Below are positions 44,480 to 53,423 of a stretch of 64,000 nucleotides of DNA, piece by piece. Below the pieces are notes generated by a model. The model was not told the origin of the DNA and did not search any database. It saw only the letters and a program-made list of their open reading frames with translations. Position 1 is the stretch's first letter. Every line of letters starts with the position of its first letter. The stretch is from Chitinophaga oryziterrae (GTDB taxonomy: Bacteria > Bacteroidota > Bacteroidia > Chitinophagales > Chitinophagaceae). Where the stretch lies: assembly GCF_009758125.1 (NCBI RefSeq), contig NZ_WRXO01000010.1, positions 285,699-349,698 of the forward strand. Direction: 5' to 3'. A program made the translations under genes and the position numbers.

Positions 44480-46615
44480 CTATTTAAATAACTGGAAAGC
44501 AAGCAGACTAAAACCATAAGCAAGGGTTGTCATATAGAGAAACTGTATGACAGGATATTTCCAGGATTTCGTTTCCCGCTTCACTATCGCCAGCGTACTC
44601 ATACACTGCATAGCAAAAGCATAGAACAGCATCAGGGATAATCCACTGGCCAATGTATATACCGGGCGGCCATCTCTCCAGGTAGCGCCGCTCATTTTCT
44701 GCCGGAGAGTAGCATCATTATCTTCCGGGTTTTCCCCTACGCTGTACAATGTAGCCATTGTGCCTACAAACACTTCACGTGCAGCAAAGGACGTAATCAG
44801 TGCGATACCTATTTTCCAGTCGAACCCAAGCGGGCGGATAGCCGGTTCAATAGCATGACCTAATATACCGGCATAGGAATTAGCCAGTTTCTCTGATTCC
44901 TTTTCTCTTTGCAGCTCATCTTTTTGTGCAGGATTGGCGGTTGTAAGCTGTTCATATCTTTTATCAACCGCATGCATTTTCTCTGTAGGTCCATAACTGG
45001 CTAGAAACCAGAGAATCACGGAAATGACCATGATCACTTTACCGGCGTCTGTGATAAAGATCTTAGCTTTTTGTACCATGGTAGTGCCCACATTCTTCCA
45101 GCGGGGAGCCCGGTACACAGGCAGCTCCATAATAAAATAGCTCTTTTCCTTAATAGCAATGAAGAACTTCATGATGGCAGCAATGACCAATGCCATTACA
45201 AATCCTAAAAGATACAGGCCCATCATTACCAGGCCCTGCAAATTGAGGATGCCAAGGAATGGTTTATTGGGAATCACCAGTGCGATCATTATAGTATAAA
45301 TGGGCAGGCGGGCAGAGCAACTCATTAAAGGAGTGATCATAATGGTGATCAGACGTTCCTTTCGGTTCTCAATATTACGCGTAGCCATAATAGCCGGGAC
45401 TGCGCAGGCCACCCCACTGATCAGGGGCATTACGGATTTACCGTTAAGGCCCACCTGGCGCATCAGTCTGTCCGTGAGGAAACTTATACGGGCCATGTAA
45501 CCGGTATCTTCCAGGATGGTGATAAACCCGAAAAGGATCATGATCTGCGGAACAAATACTGCAATTCCGCCCAATCCCGCAATAATCCCTTTCACCAGGA
45601 TATCTGTTAACTGGCTTTCGGGCAGGATATCTGTCAGCTTGCCGCTCAATGCGCCAAAGGCGGCTTCTATCCAATCCATAGGAAAGGATGCCAGCCAGAA
45701 AATGCTCTGGAACATGATGAACATTACACCCATCAGGATAGCATATCCCCAGAAACGGTGCAACAGGAGATTGTCCAGCTTTTCTGTCTGTAACTGTTTT
45801 TGTAACGGATCGGCTTCCACCACCGCTGTCTTCATAATATGTTTAATGCGGGCATATCGCTGCATGATCTCTTCTGCCTGCACTTTGGTCTTATTGAAGT
45901 GATATTCCTGGATAGCGTTGGTAATGGCCAGTTTTTGTCCGCCGTTCAGGAATTGCAGTTCCTGGTAATTAACAGCCATGTGCAGGGCCGCATAATCACT
46001 ACGGGTAGTTACGAATTGTTTGACCACCTGTATTACTTCCGGCGCCAGCGTACGGCTGTCTATAAAATCACGGGGAGGGGCCGCATGTTTTTCTCTGGCG
46101 AGCAGCTCTATCGTTTTCTTCAGTTCTGCGAGTCCTTTGTTCTTACGGGGATTGATAATCACTACTGGAACGCCCAGTTCCCTTTCCAGGCCGGCCTCAT
46201 CGATTTCCACACCCTTTTTACGGGCAATGTCCATCATGGTAAGCCCGATAATTACTGGTATTTTAAGGTCTATGATCTGGGAGCAAAAGAGAAGGTTCCG
46301 TTTCAGGTTGGCCGCATCGGCAATGATCAGGATCATATCCGGCTGTTCTCCGTTAGGGTTTACCAGCACGTCGTAGGTTACAAATTCGTCGGCACTTTTA
46401 GGATACAGGCTGTAGGTTCCCGGCAGGTCAATGATATTGGCGTGCAGATTGGCAGAGATATTGGCACTACCTGTTTTTTTATCAACTGTTACTCCCGGAA
46501 AATTACCCACTTTCTGGTTGAGGCCAGTCAATGCATTAAACAGCGAACTTTTCCCACTATTCGGATTTCCTACCAGCGCAATATTAATCGATGCGTTTTT
46601 TGTTGCCTGCAGCAT
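44480..46615 (-). CDS. feoB: Ferrous iron transport protein FeoB
   Basis: GTP-driven Fe(II) uptake protein of the inner membrane, 711 residues. The N-terminal G-domain has GNPNSGKSSLFNAL (P-loop), NFPGVTVDKKTG and DLPGTYSL (G3). The membrane domain holds GVACAVPAIMATR and MITPLMSCSARLPIY (the Gate cysteine motif). No FeoA or FeoC gene is adjacent, and the upstream region carries only a terminator. Confidence 0.95.
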   Translation of the reverse strand: MLQATKNASINIALVGNPNSGKSSLFNALTGLNQKVGNFPGVTVDKKTGSANISANLHANIIDLPGTYSLYPKSADEFVTYDVLVNPNGEQPDMILIIADAANLKRNLLFCSQIIDLKIPVIIGLTMMDIARKKGVEIDEAGLERELGVPVVIINPRKNKGLAELKKTIELLAREKHAAPPRDFIDSRTLAPEVIQVVKQFVTTRSDYAALHMAVNYQELQFLNGGQKLAITNAIQEYHFNKTKVQAEEIMQRYARIKHIMKTAVVEADPLQKQLQTEKLDNLLLHRFWGYAILMGVMFIMFQSIFWLASFPMDWIEAAFGALSGKLTDILPESQLTDILVKGIIAGLGGIAVFVPQIMILFGFITILEDTGYMARISFLTDRLMRQVGLNGKSVMPLISGVACAVPAIMATRNIENRKERLITIMITPLMSCSARLPIYTIMIALVIPNKPFLGILNLQGLVMMGLYLLGFVMALVIAAIMKFFIAIKEKSYFIMELPVYRAPRWKNVGTTMVQKAKIFITDAGKVIMVISVILWFLASYGPTEKMHAVDKRYEQLTTANPAQKDELQREKESEKLANSYAGILGHAIEPAIRPLGFDWKIGIALITSFAAREVFVGTMATLYSVGENPEDNDATLRQKMSGATWRDGRPVYTLASGLSLMLFYAFAMQCMSTLAIVKRETKSWKYPVIQFLYMTTLAYGFSLLAFQLFK

Positions 46616-46721
46616 TCCTTATCCTTATCCTGATAAAACGATTAAAAAAGCAAAACTATGAATTAATACGGGAGGGTAGTGATCGTATCCGGAAAAAGTT
46701 CTGCGGAGACTATTTTAAATG

Positions 46722-46752
46722 AAAAACCACGGTAAAAACCGTGGTAATTTTC
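46722..46752 (-). terminator. Terminator of the padR-pspC unit
   Basis: ACCACGG (46726-46732) pairs with CCGTGGT (46739-46745). The minus-strand flank is T-rich (GTGGTTTTTCATTT). It lies 66 nt past the PspC gene stop, in the 200-bp gap before feoB. Confidence 0.75.
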
Positions 46753-46817
46753 ATTTCTTTAACTATTGAACTTATTGTGATAAACATGTTTGATCAGCAA
46801 CTGACTACATCCATTCA

Positions 46818-48593
46818 TCACTTAATCAGGTCGTACAGACTATTGAAAACGACATCAATATCCATTTCTGTGTCTTTTGCTGGTTTCGGATGGTCTTTAC
46901 TATCCTCTATAGGTGTGGTATTCTGTTGTTCATGACTTTTATAATGATAACTATTATTGTCCAGAGAATCTTTTGACTCTTTCAACCCCTCCTTATTGAC
47001 GTTCTTTTCTATGTGGATGCTATTAACCCCGTCTGTGGTCATCGTCCATTCTATATGTCCATGGTTATCATCATCATACTCATCATCCATGCTATTCCCG
47101 TTTCTGTCCCTGATGAAATGATAGTGATCGTATACATCATTATCAACATCGATCTTTTTGCCTACCGGAACCCTGATGATTACAACAAGACGCTGACCAC
47201 GGTATTTGGAATTCCGGGGAATTGAAAACCCTGACGGCATATACAGAATTGAATCCTGCTGTGTAATCTGGAAACTGATTTGCTGTGCCAGCATTCTCGC
47301 CTGAGAGATATTCCTACCGCGGGAAGTACGCTGTACTTCAACCTGGAAGCTATCATTAGGGCTCTTTTCCATTTTAATCCGCACGTCTCCAATAATCACT
47401 GTATCCTCTGTCATTCGAAGGTTTCCGTCGAAAAAGCCCATATCATCCACATCAACGATGTCCTCTCCTCTCTTAAGGACGAGCTTTCCGTTAGAAGGTT
47501 GCATGATTGAAATTTTTTCTTTTACAGGATAACCATAACCGGCCCTGAAGTCCTTCCCGACAGACACAACAAGCAGTATCGTACCGAATACGCCTATCAG
47601 CCATAAAAAGCTAAGGGTGTATCCTACGTAACGGTTCGTTTCCCTTATCCCGGTCAACTTGCGTATGAAGAATACGATCAACCCTACGATCGGAACTCCG
47701 ATCACTAAAAACAGGGTTGGCCAGAAGATCAGGTTTTGTAAGGTGCCTGACAGTAACAGGTCTTTCAGCGGGAAAAGGACCGGAGAAGCCACTGCGATCA
47801 TGATTCCTGTGACAAACAATACCAGCAGGATAATGGCAGCAAAGAAATAAAAGAAGCCTTTAGTCAGGAATACGATTGCTTTTGCCAATCCTCCTACGAG
47901 GTTACGGAAAAAGCGTTCTATATCATTACCAACTTGTCTTCCCCGGCCCTGAGAAAAATTTCGCACGTCCTCCCCTACATTCTTCAGGTGACTTTTCATG
48001 GCGTTGATTTCGTCCTGAACAGTAGCCTTTATATTGTTAACGTCTATGCGTTCTCCTCTCATTTCCAGTTTTTCCGTAGCGGTATTCGCTTCGGGAGTAG
48101 CCATCCATAATATGAAGTAGATGAGGATACCGGTACCAAAACCACCTACAGCCAGTAAAGCAAAGATAATTCTGAAGATAACCGGGTCTACGTTCAGGTA
48201 AGCACCCAGCCCACCACATACACCACCCAGTACTTTACTATCCGGATCGCGGTAAAGACGTTTACGCGGGCGGGGCTTATCAAATAAAGACTCCTGTGCG
48301 AAATCCTTTGTTTGCGTGCCGGTATCTGATACGCCGTCAAACTGCTCCGGGGTACCCATGGCAGATTTCATCGCCTGTACATCCTCATCGGTAATACAAT
48401 GAGCGCCTTTCTTCAATGTGTCCTGGAATAATTCTGCTATACGGCTTTCAATGTCTCCTACAATCTCATCAGCTCCTTCTTCACGGGCAAAGTACCGCTT
48501 CAGACTGTCCAGATACTGCCGCAATATCTCATATGCGCTATCCTCAATGGGAATAAGGCGGCTGGCCAGGTTTATGTTAATAATCTTTTTCAT
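46818..48593 (-). CDS. PspC domain-containing membrane protein
   Basis: 591 residues. About 1-90 is a coiled helical region (a DUF-like signal region with AREEGADEIVGDIESRIAEL). The PspC domain follows (DSKVLGGVCGGLGAYLNVDPVIFRIIFALLAV), and then several transmembrane helices. A beta-rich C-terminal domain carries a histidine/aspartate-rich stretch (DEYDDDNHGHIEW). PspC proteins sense envelope stress in the phage-shock response. It follows a padR gene by 43 bp; both are one unit. Confidence 0.87.
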   Translation of the reverse strand: MKKIININLASRLIPIEDSAYEILRQYLDSLKRYFAREEGADEIVGDIESRIAELFQDTLKKGAHCITDEDVQAMKSAMGTPEQFDGVSDTGTQTKDFAQESLFDKPRPRKRLYRDPDSKVLGGVCGGLGAYLNVDPVIFRIIFALLAVGGFGTGILIYFILWMATPEANTATEKLEMRGERIDVNNIKATVQDEINAMKSHLKNVGEDVRNFSQGRGRQVGNDIERFFRNLVGGLAKAIVFLTKGFFYFFAAIILLVLFVTGIMIAVASPVLFPLKDLLLSGTLQNLIFWPTLFLVIGVPIVGLIVFFIRKLTGIRETNRYVGYTLSFLWLIGVFGTILLVVSVGKDFRAGYGYPVKEKISIMQPSNGKLVLKRGEDIVDVDDMGFFDGNLRMTEDTVIIGDVRIKMEKSPNDSFQVEVQRTSRGRNISQARMLAQQISFQITQQDSILYMPSGFSIPRNSKYRGQRLVVIIRVPVGKKIDVDNDVYDHYHFIRDRNGNSMDDEYDDDNHGHIEWTMTTDGVNSIHIEKNVNKEGLKESKDSLDNNSYHYKSHEQQNTTPIEDSKDHPKPAKDTEMDIDVVFNSLYDLIK

Positions 48594-48636
48594 TTGCTGA
48601 TCAATGTTTAATTAAGGTTTTGGTATTTGGATGGAT

Positions 48637-48969
48637 TTATTCTTTGTTACTCGTGAGCTGATGGACCGCATTGGCCAGCTCGTTCCAGGTTGTTTCCAGT
48701 TCTTTGTAGAAGTTTTCCCCTTTCTCTGTCATGGAAAAATATTTACGTGGGGGCCCCGAGCTGCTTTCTACCCATCTGTACGTCAGTAACTCTGCGTTTT
48801 TCAATCTTGTTAGCAGCGGGTAAAGGGTTCCCTCGAGGGTGTCCAGCTTTGCTTCTTTCATTTTTTCAATAATGTCTGAAGGATAAGCCTCGCCTTGCTT
48901 GATCACAGAAAGAATGCAGAATTCCAGCACCCCCTTTCTCATCTGTGATTGTGTGTTATCTATGTTCAT
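48637..48969 (-). CDS. PadR family transcriptional regulator
   Basis: 110 residues. The winged-helix pattern is clear: QMRKGVLEFCILSVIKQGEAYPSDIIEKM, then LEGTLYPLLTRLKNAELLTYRWVES (recognition helix and wing), and a C-terminal dimerisation helix. In Bacteroidota PadR plus PspC pairs form envelope-stress modules. First gene of the unit, preceded by a strong promoter with repeat motifs. Confidence 0.93.
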   Translation of the reverse strand: MNIDNTQSQMRKGVLEFCILSVIKQGEAYPSDIIEKMKEAKLDTLEGTLYPLLTRLKNAELLTYRWVESSSGPPRKYFSMTEKGENFYKELETTWNELANAVHQLTSNKE

Positions 48970-49024
48970 GGCAAGTGAGCTTTATTAAAAACATATAAAA
49001 CATTGGTGTTTGATAATTACAATA

Positions 49025-49054
49025 CAAAGATAGAGAAAACATACTACTATGCAA
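49025..49054 (-). promoter_or_regulatory. Promoter of the padR-pspC unit
   Basis: Minus strand TTG (49054-49052), 19 nt, TATCTTTG (49032-49025), a perfect Bacteroidota promoter. The + strand over and beside it holds the repeat CAATACACAATAC (49052-49064) and another CAATAC at 49020-49025, possible operator sites for PadR autoregulation. The rest of the 325-bp gap up to 49294 shows nothing else I can support. Confidence 0.75.
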
Positions 49055-49294
49055 TACACAATACCATAGAAAGCAAAATAACTTGCTTAGAACATTACCA
49101 GAAATTCAGAGGTGTTGAGGCCACCATTGGTCATCCTGAGTCATTTTTACTAACATAAGTAGCATTGGGCGATTGTGATGAGCGGTCATATATCATGATG
49201 GAATGAACCGGTTTAGTTGTTCCAACCTGTTTTAACATTTTTTTAATCCGTATATTTACCAAAGTGAATCAGGCTTGCATACTTTTGTAACAAC

Positions 49295-49585
49295 ATGATG
49301 AAAAAGGTTTTAGGCATATTTCTTCTGGTACTGATGAGTACACAACTCCTTCCAATAAAGGAGATGGGAAGATTATTGTTTAACAACCAGATTGTTGAAG
49401 AACATCCGGTAGATGGTTGCAATGACGTCGTTAAACTTGCTAAAGAACTAAAGTTCTTAAAGATATACGATGCCTCTCTCCAATATGCACCATCATTGTT
49501 CCTGACCAATACTCATTACAATTTCTTTGCAGAAATTCCCCTGGGCCCTGCAAGAGAGATCCACTGCCCTCCTCCCAATTGTTAA
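49295..49585 (+). CDS. Small exported protein of unknown function
   Basis: 96 residues with a signal-like N-terminus (VLGIFLLVLMSTQLLPI) and a mature part ending in a cysteine/proline-rich tail (REIHCPPPNC). There is one Cys in the middle (GCNDVV), so disulfides are possible. Not recognised. It lies 230 bp before the SulP gene on the same strand. Confidence 0.6.
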   Translation: MMKKVLGIFLLVLMSTQLLPIKEMGRLLFNNQIVEEHPVDGCNDVVKLAKELKFLKIYDASLQYAPSLFLTNTHYNFFAEIPLGPAREIHCPPPNC

Positions 49586-49814
49586 TCTGTTTGTAGTCTT
49601 TTAAACAACATTCATTTATTCTGCATGCATGCGCATGTGATTGTCATTATCTGTTTATAGGCTATAAACTACTACCTGTGGGTGCATACCTTTCGTATGT
49701 CGCCTGTTTCTCTATTTCTTTTTATTAATTAATTAGTGTCCGCAGGACTTTGCTTTACCACGTTAGCGAACAGGTATAGCTATGCCCTGTCGGAACAGTC
49801 AATTCCTTTGTACT

Positions 49815-51437
49815 ATGAGTAAGCCATCTGTTTTTGCCAATATAAAAAGTGATTTTTCTTCAGGTCTTGTTGTATTCCTGATAGCCGTTCCATTATGCCT
49901 GGGTATCGCCCTGGCTTCCGGAGCTCCATTATTTTCCGGTATGATTGCCGGGATAGTAGGTGGTATTGTAGTAGGTGCGCTAAGCGGATCACAACTGAGT
50001 GTAAGCGGTCCTGCTGCCGGTCTTACTGCCGTAGTATTAACGGCCATCACCAAGCTGGGCGCATTTGATGTGTTCCTGCTGGCGCTGGTAATAGGAGGAG
50101 CTATGCAGCTGCTGTTGGGAATAATAAAAGCCGGTACAGTAGCCAACTACTTTCCCTCCAATGTGATCAAGGGTATGCTTTCGGCTATCGGTATCATCAT
50201 CATATTAAAACAATTGCCCCATGCTTTCGGATATGATGCAGGTGGTATGACTGACGATGATAACAACCAGATTGCCTTATTATCAATATTGAGTCATGTT
50301 CATCCCGGTGCAATATTAATTACGGCCATCTCCATACTGATCATTCTTTACTGGAGCAAAATACCTAAAGCGGGGATTATCCCTTCAGCACTGGTAGCTG
50401 TGATTGTAGGGGCCGGACTGAATGCGCTGTTCATTTCCATCGGTAGTCCGCTGGCAATTGCCCCGTCTCATCTTGTAAGTCTTCCGATACCGGATAGCTT
50501 CAATGCTTTTATCGGGCAGTTCACCACTCCAAACTTCAGCGCTATTGGTAATAAGGAAGTATGGATCACTGCCGCAACAATAGCAATTGTTGCGTCTGTA
50601 GAAACACTGCTGAACGTAGAGGCAACGGATAAACTGGATCCGCTGAAAAGGTATACTTCACCTAACAGGGAACTAAAAGCACAGGGTATCGGTAATATCG
50701 TGAGCGGATTAATTGGTGGCCTACCCATCACCTCTGTGATTGTACGCTCTTCCGCCAATATCAATGCAGGCGGTAAATCCAAACTGTCTACAATTGCACA
50801 TGGTTCATTACTGCTGATATGTACGGCACTGATCCCGGTATTGTTAAACAAAATACCGCTGGCCACCCTGGCAGCGGTGTTACTGGTGACCGGCTACAAA
50901 CTGTGTAAGATTTCCATATTCACAGAAATGTTTAAAAATGGTAAGTACCAGTGGGTTCCCTTCCTGGTAACCGTGATTGCAATCGTATTTACAGATCTGC
51001 TGATCGGTATCGCACTGGGTATGACTGTTAGCGTTTTCGCCATATTAAGAGGTAATATCAAGAGTTCTTACTTTTTCCGCAAAGAAAAATACAAGAACGG
51101 GGACAGTATCCGCCTGGAACTGGCAGAGGAAGTTTCCTTCCTGAACAAAGCCAGCATTCTCCTTACCCTCGATCATATGCCCGAAAATACAACCGTGATC
51201 ATTGATGCCGGTAAAACAACCTATATAGACTTCGACGTGCTGGAAAGCATTCGTGAGTTTAAGGATGTAAAAGCGCCACAGAAAAACATCCTTGTTGTAC
51301 TGAAAGGATTCAAGGAAGCGTACAAGATCGCTAATACAGATGATGCAGGGCATGAGGCCGCATTAAGAAGCGGACATGTCCACACAATTTCGACTGGTAA
51401 TCACAAACAATTGTTGAAAGAGTTGCAATTAAATTAA
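49815..51437 (+). CDS. SulP family anion transporter (bicarbonate-type)
   Basis: 540 residues with about 12-14 transmembrane helices. The start FSSGLVVFLIAVPLCLGIAL and the motif SGSQLSVSGPAAGLTAVV are SulP landmarks. The C-terminal STAS domain (about residue 430 on) has TTVIIDAGKTTYIDFDVLE. The immediate neighbour is a beta carbonic anhydrase, the pairing typical of bicarbonate uptake. ATG at 49815 is taken as the start because the longer frame lacks a family match. Confidence 0.9.
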   Translation: MSKPSVFANIKSDFSSGLVVFLIAVPLCLGIALASGAPLFSGMIAGIVGGIVVGALSGSQLSVSGPAAGLTAVVLTAITKLGAFDVFLLALVIGGAMQLLLGIIKAGTVANYFPSNVIKGMLSAIGIIIILKQLPHAFGYDAGGMTDDDNNQIALLSILSHVHPGAILITAISILIILYWSKIPKAGIIPSALVAVIVGAGLNALFISIGSPLAIAPSHLVSLPIPDSFNAFIGQFTTPNFSAIGNKEVWITAATIAIVASVETLLNVEATDKLDPLKRYTSPNRELKAQGIGNIVSGLIGGLPITSVIVRSSANINAGGKSKLSTIAHGSLLLICTALIPVLLNKIPLATLAAVLLVTGYKLCKISIFTEMFKNGKYQWVPFLVTVIAIVFTDLLIGIALGMTVSVFAILRGNIKSSYFFRKEKYKNGDSIRLELAEEVSFLNKASILLTLDHMPENTTVIIDAGKTTYIDFDVLESIREFKDVKAPQKNILVVLKGFKEAYKIANTDDAGHEAALRSGHVHTISTGNHKQLLKELQLN

Positions 51438-51458
51438 TTGTTCATTCATCTCCTTAAA

Positions 51459-52148
51459 ATGAAAAAAATGAAAACATTAAATAAGATATCACAGAAATCT
51501 ATCTCTCCTGAAGATGCGCTGAATTTACTCAAAAAAGGTAATGCCCGTTTTGTGGATAACCTGCAACTGCATCGTAACCTGCTGGAACAGGTGAACGATA
51601 CCCGCGACGGTCAATGGCCAATGGCCGCCATAGTGAGTTGCATGGATTCCCGTACTTCTGCAGAACTGATATTCGACCAGGGACTGGGAGATGTTTTCAG
51701 CATCCGTTTGGCAGGTGCTGTCATTTCTGATAATGTATTGGGAAGCCTGGAATATGCATGTAATGTTGCCGGCTCTAAATTCATAGTGGTACTTGGGCAT
51801 AGCAAATGTGGCGCTATCAAGGGTGCATGTGATAAGGTAGAAATGGGTAATCTTACAGGTTTGCTGAATAAGATCACACCTTCTGTGTATGCAGAAAAAA
51901 CGATTAAACACAACAGAACATCCAGCAATCCTGAATTTGTAGAGGCAGTAACACATATCCACACGGAACGTTCTGTACAGGCTATCATGGAACAGAGTCA
52001 CATCCTGCGCAATATGATCCTGAATGGTGAAATAGGCATTGTGGGCGCTTTATATGATGTGGAAACAGGAGTAGTGACATTCCTGGAGAATACCCTTGTT
52101 ATAGGCAGGGAAAACTTCAGGGAACAGCACGAAGCTATTGCTGTTTAG
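51459..52148 (+). CDS. can: Beta-class carbonic anhydrase
   Basis: Converts CO2 and bicarbonate. 229 residues. The zinc ligands and dyad are Cys61, Asp63 and Arg65 in SCMDSRTS, then His114 and Cys117 in LGHSKCGAI. The ATG at 51459 (or 51468) is preferred since 51438 would directly follow the SulP stop. It is translated 21 bp after SulP, so bicarbonate transport and interconversion are one unit. Confidence 0.95.
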   Translation: MKKMKTLNKISQKSISPEDALNLLKKGNARFVDNLQLHRNLLEQVNDTRDGQWPMAAIVSCMDSRTSAELIFDQGLGDVFSIRLAGAVISDNVLGSLEYACNVAGSKFIVVLGHSKCGAIKGACDKVEMGNLTGLLNKITPSVYAEKTIKHNRTSSNPEFVEAVTHIHTERSVQAIMEQSHILRNMILNGEIGIVGALYDVETGVVTFLENTLVIGRENFREQHEAIAV

Positions 52149-52194
52149 GGCTGAACAAACGAACAAGCTACGCTTGTAGTCATATACAAAGGAT

Positions 52195-52228
52195 AAGCCG
52201 CTCTTTTTCTGGAGCGGCTTTTTCGTTT
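52195..52228. terminator. Terminator between the carbonic anhydrase and aminotransferase genes
   Basis: AAGCCGCTC pairs with GAGCGGCTT, followed by TTTTTC on the + strand. It serves the carbonic anhydrase gene; the aminotransferase gene converges on it. A small extra repeat, ACAAGC-TAC-GCTTGT, lies at 52163-52177. Confidence 0.85.
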
Positions 52229-53361
52229 TATATCTTTCTCAGTCTTTCTACAGCCTTTTCCAATGTTTCTGTTCTCTTCGCAAAACAGAAGCGTACCACA
52301 TGATCGTCTTTCCCTTCCTGGTAAAATGCGGATACCGGGATACTGGCGACTCCAAACTCTTTTGTAATTCTTATGGTAAAATCTTTATCCCCTTCATCAG
52401 AAATACGGTCATACCGCATTAGCTGAAAATAACTACCACATGATTGTAAAGGCGTAAACCGGCTGTCTGCCATCAATTGCAGGAAATGGTCCCGTTTCTG
52501 TTGAAAAAATGCCGGCAGGGAAAGGTAATGTTCAGGGGTTTTCAGGAATCCGGTTATACCATACTGCATGGGAGTATTCACAGAGAAACACAGATACTGA
52601 TGCACCTTACGGTATTCCTGCATCAGGTGAGCCGGCGCCACACAGTAGCCCATCTTCCAGCCTGTGATATGAAATACTTTTCCAAAAGAGAAGGTTACAA
52701 AGCTATTGCGGAACAACGCCGGGTAACGCAGTATACTAAGATGTTTTGCACCATCGTATACCAGGTGTTCATATACTTCATCTGATAATATTAAGATGTT
52801 AAACTCTGTGACCAGTTTTTCCAGTTCCTGTATATCTGCTTCCGTTAAAATACTGCCGGTAGGATTATGAGGCGTATTCAGCATAATCATTTTTGTACGG
52901 GGAGTGATCCGGCTTCGCACAAGTTGCCAGTCGATATGATAATCAGGATAAGAAAGCGGGATCAGTACCGGTACACCACCGTTCACCAGTACATTTGGAA
53001 TATAGCTATCATAGGCCGGTTCAAAAATGATCACTTCATCACCAGCACTAATACACGTGGCTATCGCTGTAAAAATAGCGTAGGTACCTCCGGGTGTAAT
53101 TGTAATTTCTGTATCGGGGTTTACGTTTTGTCCGTAAAGATTGCTGATCTTTTCTGCTATTGCTTCCCGTAATGGCATAATGCCTGGCATGGGGGCATAT
53201 TGATTATGGCCTTGTTCCATGGCTTCATTTACCAGTTGCTTTAATATTTCGCTGCAATCAAAATCGGGGAAACCCTGTGAGAGATTAATGGCTTTATGTT
53301 GTGCCGCCAGGGCAGACATGACAGTGAAGATGGTAGTTCCTACATTCGGTAGTTTGGACAT
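52228..53361 (-). CDS. PLP-dependent aminotransferase, methionine aminotransferase-like
   Basis: Fold-type I aminotransferase, 377 residues. The start MSKLPNVGTTIFTVMSALAAQ and INLSQGFPDFD fit the YbdL/methionine aminotransferase group. The PLP lysine lies in FSFGKVFHITGWKMGY. NTPHNPTGS and the Asp/Tyr of LSDEVYEHL are conserved. The ATG at 53361 is chosen because the longer frame runs through a perfect 15-bp inverted repeat. Confidence 0.9.
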   Translation of the reverse strand: MSKLPNVGTTIFTVMSALAAQHKAINLSQGFPDFDCSEILKQLVNEAMEQGHNQYAPMPGIMPLREAIAEKISNLYGQNVNPDTEITITPGGTYAIFTAIATCISAGDEVIIFEPAYDSYIPNVLVNGGVPVLIPLSYPDYHIDWQLVRSRITPRTKMIMLNTPHNPTGSILTEADIQELEKLVTEFNILILSDEVYEHLVYDGAKHLSILRYPALFRNSFVTFSFGKVFHITGWKMGYCVAPAHLMQEYRKVHQYLCFSVNTPMQYGITGFLKTPEHYLSLPAFFQQKRDHFLQLMADSRFTPLQSCGSYFQLMRYDRISDEGDKDFTIRITKEFGVASIPVSAFYQEGKDDHVVRFCFAKRTETLEKAVERLRKI

Positions 53362-53366
53362 AATCA

Positions 53367-53410
53367 GTTGCGAATTATTAAATCTGTTCCTGAAATTAAT
53401 AATTCGCAAC
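53367..53410. promoter_or_regulatory. 15-bp perfect inverted repeat before the aminotransferase
   Basis: GTTGCGAATTATTAA (53367-53381) and TTAATAATTCGCAAC (53396-53410) are exact complements with a 14-nt spacer. The element occupies bases -6 to -49 relative to the aminotransferase start and follows the manC stop by 13 nt. It has no T run, so it looks more like an operator or an mRNA hairpin over the leader than a plain terminator. Confidence 0.6.
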
Positions 53411-53423
53411 TAATCCGCCTTAT

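Noticed and set aside
45839..46633. 264-codon frame opposite feoB
   Set aside because: The feoB frame carries all GTPase motifs in order; the opposite frame has no known motif.
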